Shown here in pieces: positions 27,007 through 37,789 of a stretch of DNA of 63,240 nt. The DNA is from Pseudomonadota bacterium (GTDB lineage Bacteria > Desulfobacterota > Desulfovibrionia > Desulfovibrionales > Desulfovibrionaceae), in assembly GCA_018817515.1 (NCBI GenBank), contig JAHIUD010000048.1, positions 1 to 63,240 on the forward strand, given 5' to 3'. Numbering within the stretch: the stretch's first letter is position 1; every line of letters begins with the position of its first letter. The notes below the pieces were generated by a model, which made no database searches, was not told the origin of the DNA, and saw only the letters and a list, made by a program, of their open reading frames with translations. The translations under genes were made by a program, and so were the position numbers.

Positions 27007-27022
27007 TGGCACGGAGCTTGCC
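27007..27022 (+). promoter_or_regulatory. Sigma-54 promoter 2
   Basis: TGGCACGGAGCTTGCC matches TGGCAC-N5-TTGC. It lies about 90 bp before the second SHOCT gene, the same layout as promoter 1. Confidence 0.93.
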
Positions 27023-27111
27023 TTTATACGACCATCACGGGCTGAATTAGGCCGCCGGGTGCAGCGTGCTGCACAAGCGCAGCCAAGAACGCCTGACGCG
27101 AGGAGAAGACC

Positions 27112-27348
27112 ATGTGGGGATGCGCAAACGCTCCATTCGCAGGATTTGGCGGGGGATTCGGAGTTCTGGTTTGCCTGCTGCTTCTGACGCTCTTGCTGCT
27201 TATGGCCGCCAAGGTCGGCAGGCTCGGCGCAGCCACTGGAGGCAACACCGTGGGCAGCAAGGACTCCCTGGGAATCCTGAGGAACCGGCTGGCCAACGGC
27301 GAAATCACCCTCGACGAGTTCAACGCGCTCAAACGAGTGTTGCACTGA
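27112..27348 (+). CDS. SHOCT-domain small membrane protein 2
   Basis: A 78-residue paralogue of the protein at 25204, with GAGGAG before the ATG. N-terminal WGCANAPFAGFGGGFG, one membrane helix (VLVCLLLLTLLLLMAA), and a C-terminal SHOCT motif (SLGILRNRLANGEITLDEFNALK). It is the first gene under sigma-54 promoter 2, which suggests duplication of the whole promoter-SHOCT-ZraP block. Confidence 0.86.
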   Translation: MWGCANAPFAGFGGGFGVLVCLLLLTLLLLMAAKVGRLGAATGGNTVGSKDSLGILRNRLANGEITLDEFNALKRVLH

Positions 27349-27511
27349 CGCGCAGGTGGTTGTACAGGTAAAAATAGCGTGCAGTGGAGAAAGACGGGAG
27401 TGGATGATCTGACTTGAAGGCAGCCCCACACCAAAGCACTTACGTGCTCCGCTCTTTCACAGGATCAAGACAACACGTTGAACCAACCCAAACGTTGGAA
27501 AGGAGACGATC

Positions 27512-28036
27512 ATGAAGACTCGCATGAGCATCCTCACTCTCTCGCTGGCCCTGGTGGCCGTTCTTGGCCTGGCTGGAATGGCCAGCGCTCAGGGCATGAT
27601 GGGCCAGGGCATGATGGGCCAGGGCATGATGGGCCAAGGCATGGGCGGCATGGGCATGATGGGACAAGGAATGGGCATGGGCGGCATGTACGGCATGTCC
27701 CCTGAAAAGCAGGCCGTCATCCAGAAGCTGTACGTCGAATACAACACGGCCACCGCCCCGGTTCGCCAGCAGTTCTTCGCCAAGCAGTCGGAACTCAGCG
27801 CCCTGTACTACAGCGGCACCACCGACACCAAGAAGTTCCAGACCCTGACCCGTGAGATCGGCGACCTGAACGCCAAGCTCTACGAGGCCCAGATGAACCT
27901 GCGCAACCAGTTGGCCAAGGAAGGCGTCCCCGCCTCCGGCATGGGCCACGGCATGGGCATGGGCGGCATGGGCATGATGGGCGGTTCCGGCATGGGCGGC
28001 ATGGGCATGGGCGGCATGGGCATGAACTGCTGGTAA
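27512..28036 (+). CDS. ZraP/CpxP-like periplasmic metal-stress protein 2
   Basis: A 174-residue paralogue of the protein at 26271, with GGAAAGGAG before the ATG. Signal peptide LTLSLALVAVLGLAGMASA, then a Met/Gly repeat block (GMMGQGMMGQGMMGQGMGG), the helical core (SPEKQAVIQKLYVEYNTA, LTREIGDLNAKLYEAQMNLR) and a second Met/Gly tail with His (GMGHGMGMGGMGMMGG). Met-rich repeats can bind soft metals such as Cu(I). It is 160 bp after the SHOCT gene, perhaps on the same transcript, and ends at a terminator. Confidence 0.85.
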   Translation: MKTRMSILTLSLALVAVLGLAGMASAQGMMGQGMMGQGMMGQGMGGMGMMGQGMGMGGMYGMSPEKQAVIQKLYVEYNTATAPVRQQFFAKQSELSALYYSGTTDTKKFQTLTREIGDLNAKLYEAQMNLRNQLAKEGVPASGMGHGMGMGGMGMMGGSGMGGMGMGGMGMNCW

Positions 28037-28061
28037 CAAATCTCCCTCCTCCCCCTGCCCT

Positions 28062-28091
28062 GGGGCGGGCCATCGTGGTCCGCCCCTTTTT
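28062..28091 (+). terminator. Terminator after ZraP-like gene 2
   Basis: GGGGCGG (28062-28068) pairs with CCGCCCC (28080-28086), followed by TTTTT. Confidence 0.88.
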
Positions 28092-28184
28092 GAGGTCCTG
28101 AAGCCGCGCCTGGGTAGTTGCGCTGCTGACGGAAGGGGTGATGCCCACGAGACCATTCCCCTTATCTGAACCGCTGGAGGTGTC

Positions 28185-30083
<1,899 letters not shown>

Positions 30084-30084
30084 A

Positions 30085-30654
30085 ATGAGAACCATCACCG
30101 TGAACAATGAGTTCCCCATGCGTAAGATGGTCGTCGCCATGATGGGCGTCGGCGTCCTGGCGATATTCTTGACCTCCTTTGCCATGGGTGTCGATGTCCC
30201 CACTCCCAAAGAACATGTCTCCGCAACATCTGAAGACTCTGAAATGATGTCCTCTGTGCCTCCGCTCATGGCCAAGCTCAAGGACAACCCAAACGACAAA
30301 GACGCCCTTCTCCAGTTGGCTCACCTCTTCAACCGCGCCGAGGATTGGCAGAAGGCCGAACCCTTTTGGAGCAAGGTCGTGGCCTTGGACCCTTCGAACA
30401 TTGGCGCTCGCTACCATCACGGTTTTGCCTTGGCCCAACTCAACCGTTTTCCCGAAGCGGTCTCCGTGTACGAAGCCATCCTGAAGGCCAAGCCTGAGGA
30501 GTCCACGGCCCACTACTATCTGGGGATGATCAACAAGCACGGATTGAAGAAGCCTGATGTGGCGAAAAAGCACTTCAAGCAAGCCTTGGCCCTCAAGCCG
30601 GACGACAAGGAACTGCTTGCGGAAATCGAAAAAGAACTCGCCGCCATGAAGTAG
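30085..30654 (+). CDS. Membrane-anchored TPR protein (CcmH/NrfG C-terminal type)
   Basis: A 189-residue protein. ATG 30085 lies 1 bp after the ccmF stop with GGAG upstream in the ccmF end. One N-terminal membrane anchor (MVVAMMGVGVLAIFLTSFAM) is followed by tetratricopeptide repeats (DKDALLQLAHLFNRAEDW, IGARYHHGFALAQLNRFPEA, STAHYYLGMINKHGLKKPDV). NrfG/CcmI-type TPR proteins present apocytochromes to the haem lyase. Position and topology support that role. Confidence 0.85.
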   Translation: MRTITVNNEFPMRKMVVAMMGVGVLAIFLTSFAMGVDVPTPKEHVSATSEDSEMMSSVPPLMAKLKDNPNDKDALLQLAHLFNRAEDWQKAEPFWSKVVALDPSNIGARYHHGFALAQLNRFPEAVSVYEAILKAKPEESTAHYYLGMINKHGLKKPDVAKKHFKQALALKPDDKELLAEIEKELAAMK

Positions 30655-30667
30655 TGAGGATTCCCCC

Positions 30668-31579
30668 ATGCGCCGTCTTCACCTCCTTCTACCGGTCCTC
30701 CTGCTGGCCCTGGTCTCCCTCCTGCCCGGCGCAGCTCTCGCGGCCAGCTCCGGGCAGGCCCTGGAGATATACTACACAGCCAACACCAACGGGGAGTATG
30801 ACCCCTGTCCCTCCTGAGGGGGCAAGCTCATGGGCGGGCTGGCCCGGCGGGCCGGTTTCATCGAATCGAAGAGGACGGAAGCGGAGAAGGGCGTGGTGCG
30901 GTTGTTCGTGGCCGGTCCATTTGAGCTGGCCGCGCCGGACGGCGGAAAGGTTCCGGCCATGCGCGCTCCGGGCGCGGTGGCCAGGGCGCATGCGGCCATG
31001 CGCTACGACGCCATGCTGCTCACTCCGGCGGACTTGGCCCTGGTGGGGGATTCCGCGCCCAAGGGCCTGGCCCGCTGGACAACGGCTCCCATGCAGACCA
31101 AGGGCGAGATTCTGGCCCGGAGCGGTTTGCGTATTGCCTTTGTACGCTTCCCCATGCCCACCGGCCCGGACGGACGTCCAACGGAGCAACAGACCAGAGA
31201 GGTTGTCGCCGAGGGCTTCCATCTTCGGGGCGAAGCCGACGTGGTCATCGGCATCAGCCCTTGGGGCATGTCGGCGGAGCAGGCCTTTCTGGGGCATTTC
31301 AGCGGTTCCGCACAACCCTTCGATGTGCTCCTAGGAGGCGGGGCGGGGCCGGGTCACGGCGGAAAAATGGCCGCTGGCGGGTTCACGGCGTGGCTACGGC
31401 CCTATGTCCAAGGCAAGGCCGTGCATGTTATCCGACTGGAAAACATCCCGAAACGACAGAGACAATCCCAGGTAAAACGTGAAGTGGACGTGCGTTTCGA
31501 CGTGGTCTCCCTGGACGACAAAATCTCAGCAGACCGGGTAGTGGACACCCTCCTTGCCCCGGCGCGAGCATCGAACTGA
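30668..31579 (+). CDS. Probable exported selenoprotein, UshA-like fold, in-frame TGA = Sec
   Basis: ATG 30668 opens a signal peptide (LHLLLPVLLLALVSLLPGAA-LA) and continues YYTANTNGEYDPCPS, then TGA at 30815-30817, then GGKLMGGLARRAGFIESK in the same frame to the stop at 31579 (303 residues, codon 50 = TGA). Related proteins of the metallophosphatase/UshA-like group carry T-A-N-T-x-G-E...C-x-C or C-x2-C followed by a GGLARR motif, so TGA replaces a Cys and gives C-P-S-U. The DNA after TGA is GC-rich and can form hairpins, as a bacterial SECIS needs; its exact structure is not proven. Metallophosphatase catalytic motifs are largely absent. A nonsense mutation is the alternative, but the rest of the frame is intact. 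Confidence 0.75.
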
Positions 31580-31787
31580 ACTGCCCATGGAAAGGTGGCA
31601 GACATTGCTTCAGTAGGGCAATCAGCAAGGGCTGCGTGCCCGCTGCCCCCCTGGTCGAAGACCTCGCTGGTTGAGACAGGGCCAGCCGTGCGGAATTGAC
31701 ATCGACCGCGACGTGTGAAAACATGAGCATCTGTTCATATGAACCCCCCTTGTTTGCACCTCGCTGATACATATACTGGAGCAACAT

Positions 31788-33977
31788 ATGGCAACGACGT
31801 TTATCATCAGAGAAATGGACTGTTCCGAAGAGGTGACCGTGCTCACGCGTGCGCTCGCCCCCCTGGTGGGACAGGAATCCCGGCTCACCTTCGACCTGCT
31901 GCAACGCAAGCTGCACGTTGATCTTTCTGACCTGACGGTAAGCCCGGAGCAGATCATCGAGGCCGTCACTCGGACAGGCATGAAGGCGGAGCGCTTCGAG
32001 GCTCCTCTGGCTGGCTGCGTTTGCTGCGGCGGGAGCTGTTCCACCTCGAAGTCCAGCCTCTGGCAGCGCCGGGGTCGCGAGGCGCTGTGCGCGGCCAGCG
32101 GCCTGATGTGGGCAGCGGGCCTCCTGCTGATGATGGGCGAGCATGGCTCTTTCCTGGCCGCGTTCAGGGAAAGCGCATCCGCTCCGCTGGCAGCCAAGGC
32201 GCTCTGGATAGGAGCATCGCTGGTCGGCGTCTGGCATGTGCTGCCCAAGGCGCTGTACTCTCTGCGCTCCCTGCGTCCGGACATGAATCTGCTCATGGTC
32301 CTCGCTGTGGCCGGAGCCATGGCCATCGGTGAATATTCCGAGGGAGCCTCAGTGGCCTTCCTGTTCGCACTGGCGAACCAGTTGGAGGCCTGGAGCGTTT
32401 CTCGGGCCAGCAACGCCATCCATGCCCTCATGAGCATCGCCCCGGACAAGGCGCTTGTGTTCTCGCCTTCTTCCCCAACGCCAATCGAGACCCGCGTGGA
32501 GGATGTGCCTCTGGGGGCGCGAGTGCTGGTGCGGCCTGGCGACCGCGTCCCTCTTGACGGTGTGGTGCGCTCCGGCGTTTCCGCCGTGGACCAGTCCCCC
32601 ATAACCGGGGAGTCCATGCCCGTGGGCAAGGAACCGGGCGACGTGGTCTTTGCTGGAACCATCAACGCCGAAGGGGCGCTGGAGATAGAGACCACGAAAC
32701 CGGCCTCCGAATCCACCCTGGCCAGGATCATGCGCATGGTGGAGCAGGCCCAGTCAAAGCGAGCCAGGGCAGTGCAGTGGGTGGAGAAGTTCGCGGCCTT
32801 CTACACCCCGGTCATGCTCGGCGTCGCCGCCCTGTTCGCCGTGGTTCCGCCCCTCTTCTTCGGCGGGGAATGGAGCCGTTGGCTCTATGAGGCCCTGGTG
32901 ATCCTGGTCATCTCCTGCCCCTGCGCCCTGGTCATCTCGACCCCTGTGAGCATCGTCGCCGGGCTGGCCTCGGCGGCGCGCCATGGCGTGCTCGTCAAGG
33001 GCGGCGTGTTCCTGGAGGTTCCCGCCACCCTGACCGCCATTGCCCTGGACAAGACCGGCACCCTGACTCACGGCAGGCCCACGGTGACGGCGGTGGACGC
33101 ACTGAACGGCACGCCGGAGGCCACGCTGCTGGGCATCGCCGCCGCCCTGGAGTCGCGCAGCAGCCATCCCTTGGCCCAGGCCATCGTGCGGCACGCAGCG
33201 AGTCAGGGAGCTGCCCCCGTGCAGGTGGAAGAGGCCCAGGCCCGACCAGGCCTTGGCGCACAGGGGCGCATCCATGGGCAGGACTACTTCATCGGCAACC
33301 AGAAATTCCTGGGCGAATTCGGCTCTGTACTCCAGCCCCAGGAACTGGCCCTGGTCCTGGCCCGCCACGAGCACTCTGCCGGGACGTCGATCCTGGTGTG
33401 GGACAGGGACAAGGTGCTGGGCAGCCTGCTGCTTGAGGACAGGGTCCGTCCCCAGTCCAAGACGGCCTTGGCCGAACTCAAGGCCTTGGGAGTCGGGACC
33501 ATCGTCATGCTCAGCGGAGACAACGCCAGGACCGCGCAACGGATCGCGGAGGAGACTGGCGTCACCGAGTTTCGGGCGGACCTGCTGCCCGAGGACAAGA
33601 CGCGGGCCGTGGAGGAGCTTGTCCAGTCCGGCAAACGTGTCGCCATGGTCGGAGACGGCATCAACGACGCGCCCGCGCTTGCGGCCTCGCATCTCGGCAT
33701 AGCCATGGGGGCCATCGGCACGGATGTGGCCATAGAGACCGCCGACGTGGCCCTCATGTCCGACGACCTGTCCAAGCTGCCCTGGCTCATCCGGCACTCG
33801 CGCCGCACTCTGGGGATCATCAAGGCGAACATCGCCTTCGCCCTGGCCATCAAAGCCATCTTCCTGCTGCTGGCCGTTTTCCAGGTCGCAACGCTCTGGA
33901 CGGCCATCCTGGCGGACATGGGGTCGTCGCTCCTGGTCATCTTCAACGGATTGCGCCTGCTGCGCAGCAGGCAATAG
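31788..33977 (+). CDS. P1B-type heavy-metal ATPase (Zn/Cd/Pb type)
   Basis: A 729-residue P-type ATPase. A degenerate N-terminal HMA domain has a single Cys (EMDCSEEV) instead of CxxC, followed by a Cys cluster CVCCGGSC at about 76-83. Membrane motif SCPCALVIS at about 374-382, phosphorylation site DKTGTLTHG near 420 and hinge GDGINDAPALA near 625. An HP-like locus is in ESRSSHPLAQA. CPC plus the Cys-rich linker fits Zn(II)/Cd(II)/Pb(II) exporters. It lies within the ZraSR-linked module, with its own 200-bp upstream region. Confidence 0.93.
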   Translation: MATTFIIREMDCSEEVTVLTRALAPLVGQESRLTFDLLQRKLHVDLSDLTVSPEQIIEAVTRTGMKAERFEAPLAGCVCCGGSCSTSKSSLWQRRGREALCAASGLMWAAGLLLMMGEHGSFLAAFRESASAPLAAKALWIGASLVGVWHVLPKALYSLRSLRPDMNLLMVLAVAGAMAIGEYSEGASVAFLFALANQLEAWSVSRASNAIHALMSIAPDKALVFSPSSPTPIETRVEDVPLGARVLVRPGDRVPLDGVVRSGVSAVDQSPITGESMPVGKEPGDVVFAGTINAEGALEIETTKPASESTLARIMRMVEQAQSKRARAVQWVEKFAAFYTPVMLGVAALFAVVPPLFFGGEWSRWLYEALVILVISCPCALVISTPVSIVAGLASAARHGVLVKGGVFLEVPATLTAIALDKTGTLTHGRPTVTAVDALNGTPEATLLGIAAALESRSSHPLAQAIVRHAASQGAAPVQVEEAQARPGLGAQGRIHGQDYFIGNQKFLGEFGSVLQPQELALVLARHEHSAGTSILVWDRDKVLGSLLLEDRVRPQSKTALAELKALGVGTIVMLSGDNARTAQRIAEETGVTEFRADLLPEDKTRAVEELVQSGKRVAMVGDGINDAPALAASHLGIAMGAIGTDVAIETADVALMSDDLSKLPWLIRHSRRTLGIIKANIAFALAIKAIFLLLAVFQVATLWTAILADMGSSLLVIFNGLRLLRSRQ

Positions 33978-34018
33978 CAGACGGGCGCAACAGCCAAATG
34001 CACCACCAGGGAGGACGC

Positions 34019-34762
34019 ATGGCGTATCAAGGCCCAGCCCGCCGACATGTGATTGTGACCACATGGTCTTGGTTCTTGCTCCTGGCGTTCATCATCGCCG
34101 TGTTCGCCATGCGTGCTCCGGCGCACGCTCAGGACGTGGCAACGGCGGCTCCGGTGCAGGCAACAGTCATTACGCCGGAGCAGTTGGAAACCGTGTCCAA
34201 ATTGGACGCCGTATCGTTGACCGAGACAGAACCCCCGGCCCGCAAGGTCCGCGTGACTTCTGGCTTCGGCAAGCGCCGCGACCCGATCAACAAGCGCAAG
34301 AAGTTCCATAAGGGGGTGGACATCTCCCGCCCCGCCGGAACAGAGGTCTTCGCCTGGCTGGAAGGCGTCGTCGCACACAAGGGCTGGATGGGCAGGTATG
34401 GCCTGACCGTGGACATCCTTCACGAGAATGGACAGGTGAGCCGCTACGCGCATCTCAAGCAGGCTGCTGTGGTTTCGGGGCAGCCCATTGAGGCGGGACA
34501 GCTCGTAGGTCTCATCGGGCGCACAGGCCGAACAACCGGCCCGAACCTGCACTTTGAGGTCCTTGTCGGAAGCAAGCGCTCAGACCCCCGCAAGCTGTCC
34601 ATCGATTTTTCACAGATCGTGGGCGGGGTCGCGGGCAAGGTCCGGCACAGACCCACGCCTGAGGACATCCTCCGGCCAGAGACACCGTTTGTGGACGTTC
34701 CAGCCGATGCGCTCCAGAGCAAGCAGGAGGAAGGCGACCTCCTCAGCATTCCAGCCATGTGA
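34019..34762 (+). CDS. M23 (LytM-type) peptidase-domain protein
   Basis: A 247-residue protein. ATG 34019 follows GGGAGGAC. N-terminal anchor or signal (TTWSWFLLLAFIIAVFAMRA). The M23 domain has HKGVDISRPAGTEV (metal His/Asp) and NLHFEVLVG (catalytic and metal His), plus SRYAHLKQAAV. The full H-x-x-D and H-x-H pattern appears as HKGVD and LHFEV, so the last His of HxH is replaced and zinc binding may be impaired. Envelope remodelling or activation of amidases is typical for LytM proteins. Confidence 0.85.
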   Translation: MAYQGPARRHVIVTTWSWFLLLAFIIAVFAMRAPAHAQDVATAAPVQATVITPEQLETVSKLDAVSLTETEPPARKVRVTSGFGKRRDPINKRKKFHKGVDISRPAGTEVFAWLEGVVAHKGWMGRYGLTVDILHENGQVSRYAHLKQAAVVSGQPIEAGQLVGLIGRTGRTTGPNLHFEVLVGSKRSDPRKLSIDFSQIVGGVAGKVRHRPTPEDILRPETPFVDVPADALQSKQEEGDLLSIPAM

Positions 34763-34827
34763 AACAGCCGGGCCGGGTAAGCACCACCCACGGCAACGCT
34801 CCAATCTGCCTTGAAGAAGGACAAGAA

Positions 34828-35304
34828 ATGAAAGCCGTCTATAAAACCCTGACCCAGGCCGTCGCCATCGTTGTCCTTGCCACTGCGCTCTCCCTGGGAG
34901 TGAACGCCCTGCGACCGGATGGGCTGCCTCTTGTCGAGGCCAAGACCAGCGCCACACGCCTTGACCAGGGTGATGGCGAGATTTCGGTCAAGGATGCCGC
35001 AATGCTCTTCGCCTCTGGCCGCGCTGTGTTTCTTGACGCGCGCTCCCAGTTTGAATTTGAGCAGGGCCACGTCCAAGGCGCGATCAGTCTGCCGCCTCGG
35101 GAGTTCGCCTCCCAGTTCCAGGACATCAAACCCCGGCTGATGGGCAAGGAAGTCGTCATAACCTACTGCGACGGCGAGCGTTGCCTCTTAAGCCACGCTC
35201 TGGCCGAGCATCTGCGCGGTGCCGGGCTGAAAAACGTCCGGGTGCTGAAGAATGGCTGGACGCTGTGGACCACGGAGAAGTTGCCCGTGGAAAAGGGGAG
35301 CTAA
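34828..35304 (+). CDS. Exported rhodanese-domain protein
   Basis: A 158-residue protein. ATG 34828 has AGAAGGA upstream. N-terminal anchor (TQAVAIVVLATALSLGVNAL), then a rhodanese domain with FLDARSQFEFEQGHVQGAIS and active-site loop CDGERC (Cys at about 113). It is the only gene on this side with a persulfide chemistry motif. Its stop lies 5 bp before the MauE/DoxX-like gene, a common pairing in thiol and sulfur transfer clusters. Confidence 0.88.
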   Translation: MKAVYKTLTQAVAIVVLATALSLGVNALRPDGLPLVEAKTSATRLDQGDGEISVKDAAMLFASGRAVFLDARSQFEFEQGHVQGAISLPPREFASQFQDIKPRLMGKEVVITYCDGERCLLSHALAEHLRGAGLKNVRVLKNGWTLWTTEKLPVEKGS

Positions 35305-35309
35305 GCCAA

Positions 35310-35786
35310 ATGGAAGCGGCAAAGCACTCTGTCCTTCGCCTGTTCCGGGAGAAATGGGCCGTTGCCGACGTCCTTCTGCGGCTGGCCCTCGCAGGCATCC
35401 TTCTCGCCGCCAGCGCGGGAAAGATCATGGACCCGCAAGGGTTCTCCGCAGTCGTTCGGGACTACCAAATTCTCCCGTCCGCCCTCATCGCCCCGACAGC
35501 CGTCATTCTGCCCTGGCTGGAACTGGTGCTGGGCATCCTGCTGCTTGCCGGGCGGATGCGCCTGGGGACGCTGCTCCTCGTCAACGCATTACTCCTGACC
35601 TTCCTGGGCGCGCTTATAGCGAACTATTTCCGTGGCATCGACGTGGCCTGTGGCTGTTTCTCCACCACACGGGAAGCGTCGTCGCCCATGCTCTGGTACA
35701 TCGTCCGCGACGGTGCGTTCGTGGCGCTGGCCCTGGGGGCCGCCTGGGCATACCGGGCACGGCTACGACGCGGCCTTGTTGACTGA
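35310..35786 (+). CDS. MauE/DoxX-like membrane protein
   Basis: A 158-residue protein with four hydrophobic segments. It begins ADVLLRLALAGILLAASAGKIMDPQGF, typical for the MauE/DoxX group, followed by ILPWLELVLGILLLAGRMRLG. A CGCF motif with a nearby Cys (DVACGCFSTT) lies in a loop, like the Cys of MauE-type proteins thought to pass electrons to exported thiol proteins. It is coupled to the rhodanese gene, so joint sulfur or disulfide work in the envelope is plausible. Confidence 0.8.
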   Translation: MEAAKHSVLRLFREKWAVADVLLRLALAGILLAASAGKIMDPQGFSAVVRDYQILPSALIAPTAVILPWLELVLGILLLAGRMRLGTLLLVNALLLTFLGALIANYFRGIDVACGCFSTTREASSPMLWYIVRDGAFVALALGAAWAYRARLRRGLVD

Positions 35787-35833
35787 ATGCGAGGAGTTTT
35801 CGTGAAACCCTGCAACAACACCGGAGATCAAAG

Positions 35834-36193
35834 ATGAAATGCCCGAAGTGCAATGTCACGCTCCTGCTGGCCGAAAGGCAGGGAGTGGAGATCGACTACT
35901 GCCCGGAGTGCCGGGGCGTCTGGCTCGATCGGGGCGAACTGGACAAAATCATCGAACGGGTGGGCGGGCAAGAGCAATCCGCTCCGCCACAGGCTGCCGC
36001 CCAAGTTGGACAGCGGCATCCACACAGCACCCCTTGTGGGGAACAGCCCATGCCTCCCGGTTTCGACCACCACCCGCAACAGAGCCACCACGGCGGGCAT
36101 CATGGAGACAAGCACGGATACAAGTATGGCCATGAACAACACGGATACAAGCGCAAGAGGAAATCCCTCCTCGGCGAGCTGTTTGACTTCTAG
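35834..36193 (+). CDS. zf-TFIIB-type zinc-ribbon protein with His-rich tail
   Basis: A 119-residue protein. The zinc ribbon is MKCPKC..YCPECRGVWLDRGELDKI (Cys 3, 6, about 24 and 27), the zf-TFIIB family pattern. The C-terminal half is His/Gln/Gly-rich (FDHHPQQSHHGGHHGDKHGY) and ends in a basic stretch. Poly-His tails often store or buffer Zn or Ni. Its place among metal-stress genes fits that idea. Confidence 0.85.
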   Translation: MKCPKCNVTLLLAERQGVEIDYCPECRGVWLDRGELDKIIERVGGQEQSAPPQAAAQVGQRHPHSTPCGEQPMPPGFDHHPQQSHHGGHHGDKHGYKYGHEQHGYKRKRKSLLGELFDF

Positions 36194-36305
36194 CCGCATC
36201 GCAGGCGGGGAAGATCCCGCAACCTGAAAAACTGGATAGGACTCAAACCACCCGCCCTTGCTCTTGCCCCGTAAGGGCGGGTGCAGATTCTTTCGGAGGT
36301 TCACC

Positions 36306-37451
36306 ATGGACACACAGCCAAGCGGTGATCCGTTCCTGCGCAGGTTGAAATGGGTCACCATTGCGGTGATAACCGCGCTCGCCGTCTGGCAGGGGCTGCC
36401 CTGGGCCGAACACATGCTGAGCCGGAAAACCGCGGAGCCGAGAACCGTCACTCCGCGTGGAGATTTCGCCGCAGACGAGAAGAACACCATTGAGCTGTTC
36501 GAGAGTTCCCGTGACGCCGTGGTTTTCATCTCAACCACGCAACGCGTCATGGAGGCCTGGAGCAGGAATATCTTCACGATCCCGCGCGGCACTGGCTCCG
36601 GGTTCGTCTGGGACGACAAGGGCCATGTCATCACTAACTACCACGTGGTGGCAGGGGCTGCGGAGGCGCGGGTGCGGTTTTCGGACGGGAAGGAGCACAC
36701 CGCGACATTGGTGGGGGCAAGCCCCGCGCATGACCTCGCGGTGCTGCGAATCATCACGGGCGAGAAGCGCGTGCCGTTGCCCCTCGGGGCATCCCAGGGC
36801 CTCAAGGTCGGCCAGAAAGTGTTCGCCATCGGCAACCCGTTTGGCCTCGACTGGACTTTGACCACAGGGATCATCTCCGCGCTGGACCGCTCGCTCAAAG
36901 GCGAGGACGGCGGTGCAATTGAGCATCTCATCCAGACGGATGCGGCCATCAACCCAGGGAGTTCGGGCGGTCCGCTTCTAGACTCCGCAGGGCGGCTCAT
37001 TGGAGTGAACACCGCCATCTACAGCCCTTCGGGTGCCTCCGCCGGAGTCGGTTTCGCCATTCCCGTGGACACAGTGAACAAAGTGGTTCCCGCGCTGATC
37101 GCCAAGGGGAAGTATACCCGCCCGTCACTCGGCATCATGGTGGACCAGCGTCTGAATGACATGGCCACCAGCCGTATGGGCATCAAGGGTGTGCTTGTGC
37201 TTGGGGTGCAACCCGGCTCCGGAGCTGCCGCCGCCGACCTTGTCGCCGCGAACTTCTCAAAGGACGGTTCCTTTGTCCCTGGCGACATCATCACGGCGGT
37301 GGAGGACAAGCAGATAGACAGTGTGCAAGGACTGCTCTCACGACTGGATGACTTCCAGATTGGGGAGAACATCCGACTGACTATTCTGCGGGGAGACAAG
37401 CACATGGAGCGCAAGGTCCAGCTCCAGGCGGAGGGAGCTGTGAAGCGTTAG
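36306..37451 (+). CDS. DegS/HtrA-type membrane-anchored serine protease
   Basis: A 381-residue S1C protease. ATG 36306 has GGAGG upstream. One N-terminal anchor (WVTIAVITALAVWQGLPWA). Catalytic triad His in VITNYHVVAGA (about 113), Asp in HDLAVLRI (about 143) and Ser in NPGSSGGPLLDSAG (about 219). A single PDZ domain fills the C-terminus (VLGVQPGSGAAAADL, FVPGDIITAVEDKQI). One PDZ plus an anchor resembles DegS/AlgW, stress-sensing site-1 proteases. No anti-sigma factor gene is nearby. Confidence 0.92.
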   Translation: MDTQPSGDPFLRRLKWVTIAVITALAVWQGLPWAEHMLSRKTAEPRTVTPRGDFAADEKNTIELFESSRDAVVFISTTQRVMEAWSRNIFTIPRGTGSGFVWDDKGHVITNYHVVAGAAEARVRFSDGKEHTATLVGASPAHDLAVLRIITGEKRVPLPLGASQGLKVGQKVFAIGNPFGLDWTLTTGIISALDRSLKGEDGGAIEHLIQTDAAINPGSSGGPLLDSAGRLIGVNTAIYSPSGASAGVGFAIPVDTVNKVVPALIAKGKYTRPSLGIMVDQRLNDMATSRMGIKGVLVLGVQPGSGAAAADLVAANFSKDGSFVPGDIITAVEDKQIDSVQGLLSRLDDFQIGENIRLTILRGDKHMERKVQLQAEGAVKR

Positions 37452-37789
37452 CCGCCTCCCTGACGAGGATGACCAAATATCTGTCCCTTTGTAGCCGCCC
37501 ATGCCGCGAGCAGGCCCAGAATGGCGGCAGCCGTGGCCTCGGGGCGGGAGATGCCCTTGAACCCTGAAATGCGAGACCCGTGTATAGTGATTTATTCCAC
37601 CAAGAAGGCCATGGAGACTTGCCCTGTCCTCTCCATCTTCCCCGCCGCCACAGAAGACGCGCATGCGCAACGGGCGAAGATCAGCCGACTTCAACTGGAC
37701 CCAGGCCAGGCCGGACCCGTCTGTTCAGAGAGCGGGGTCGCAACTCGGCGCAGCACGCCCCCGCGCCTAAAGTACACCGGAAACCCCTG
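37452..37789. other. Intergenic stretch before lnt
   Basis: An open frame from 37580 runs into the lnt frame, but it has poor codon character and no membrane or domain signal. I treat it as untranslated upstream DNA. No promoter or terminator was clearly seen. Confidence 0.5.

Noticed and set aside
30830-31579. Selenoprotein gene annotated as starting at the internal ATG
   Set aside because: That would discard an in-frame signal peptide and the conserved TANTNGE block, which are separated only by one TGA.
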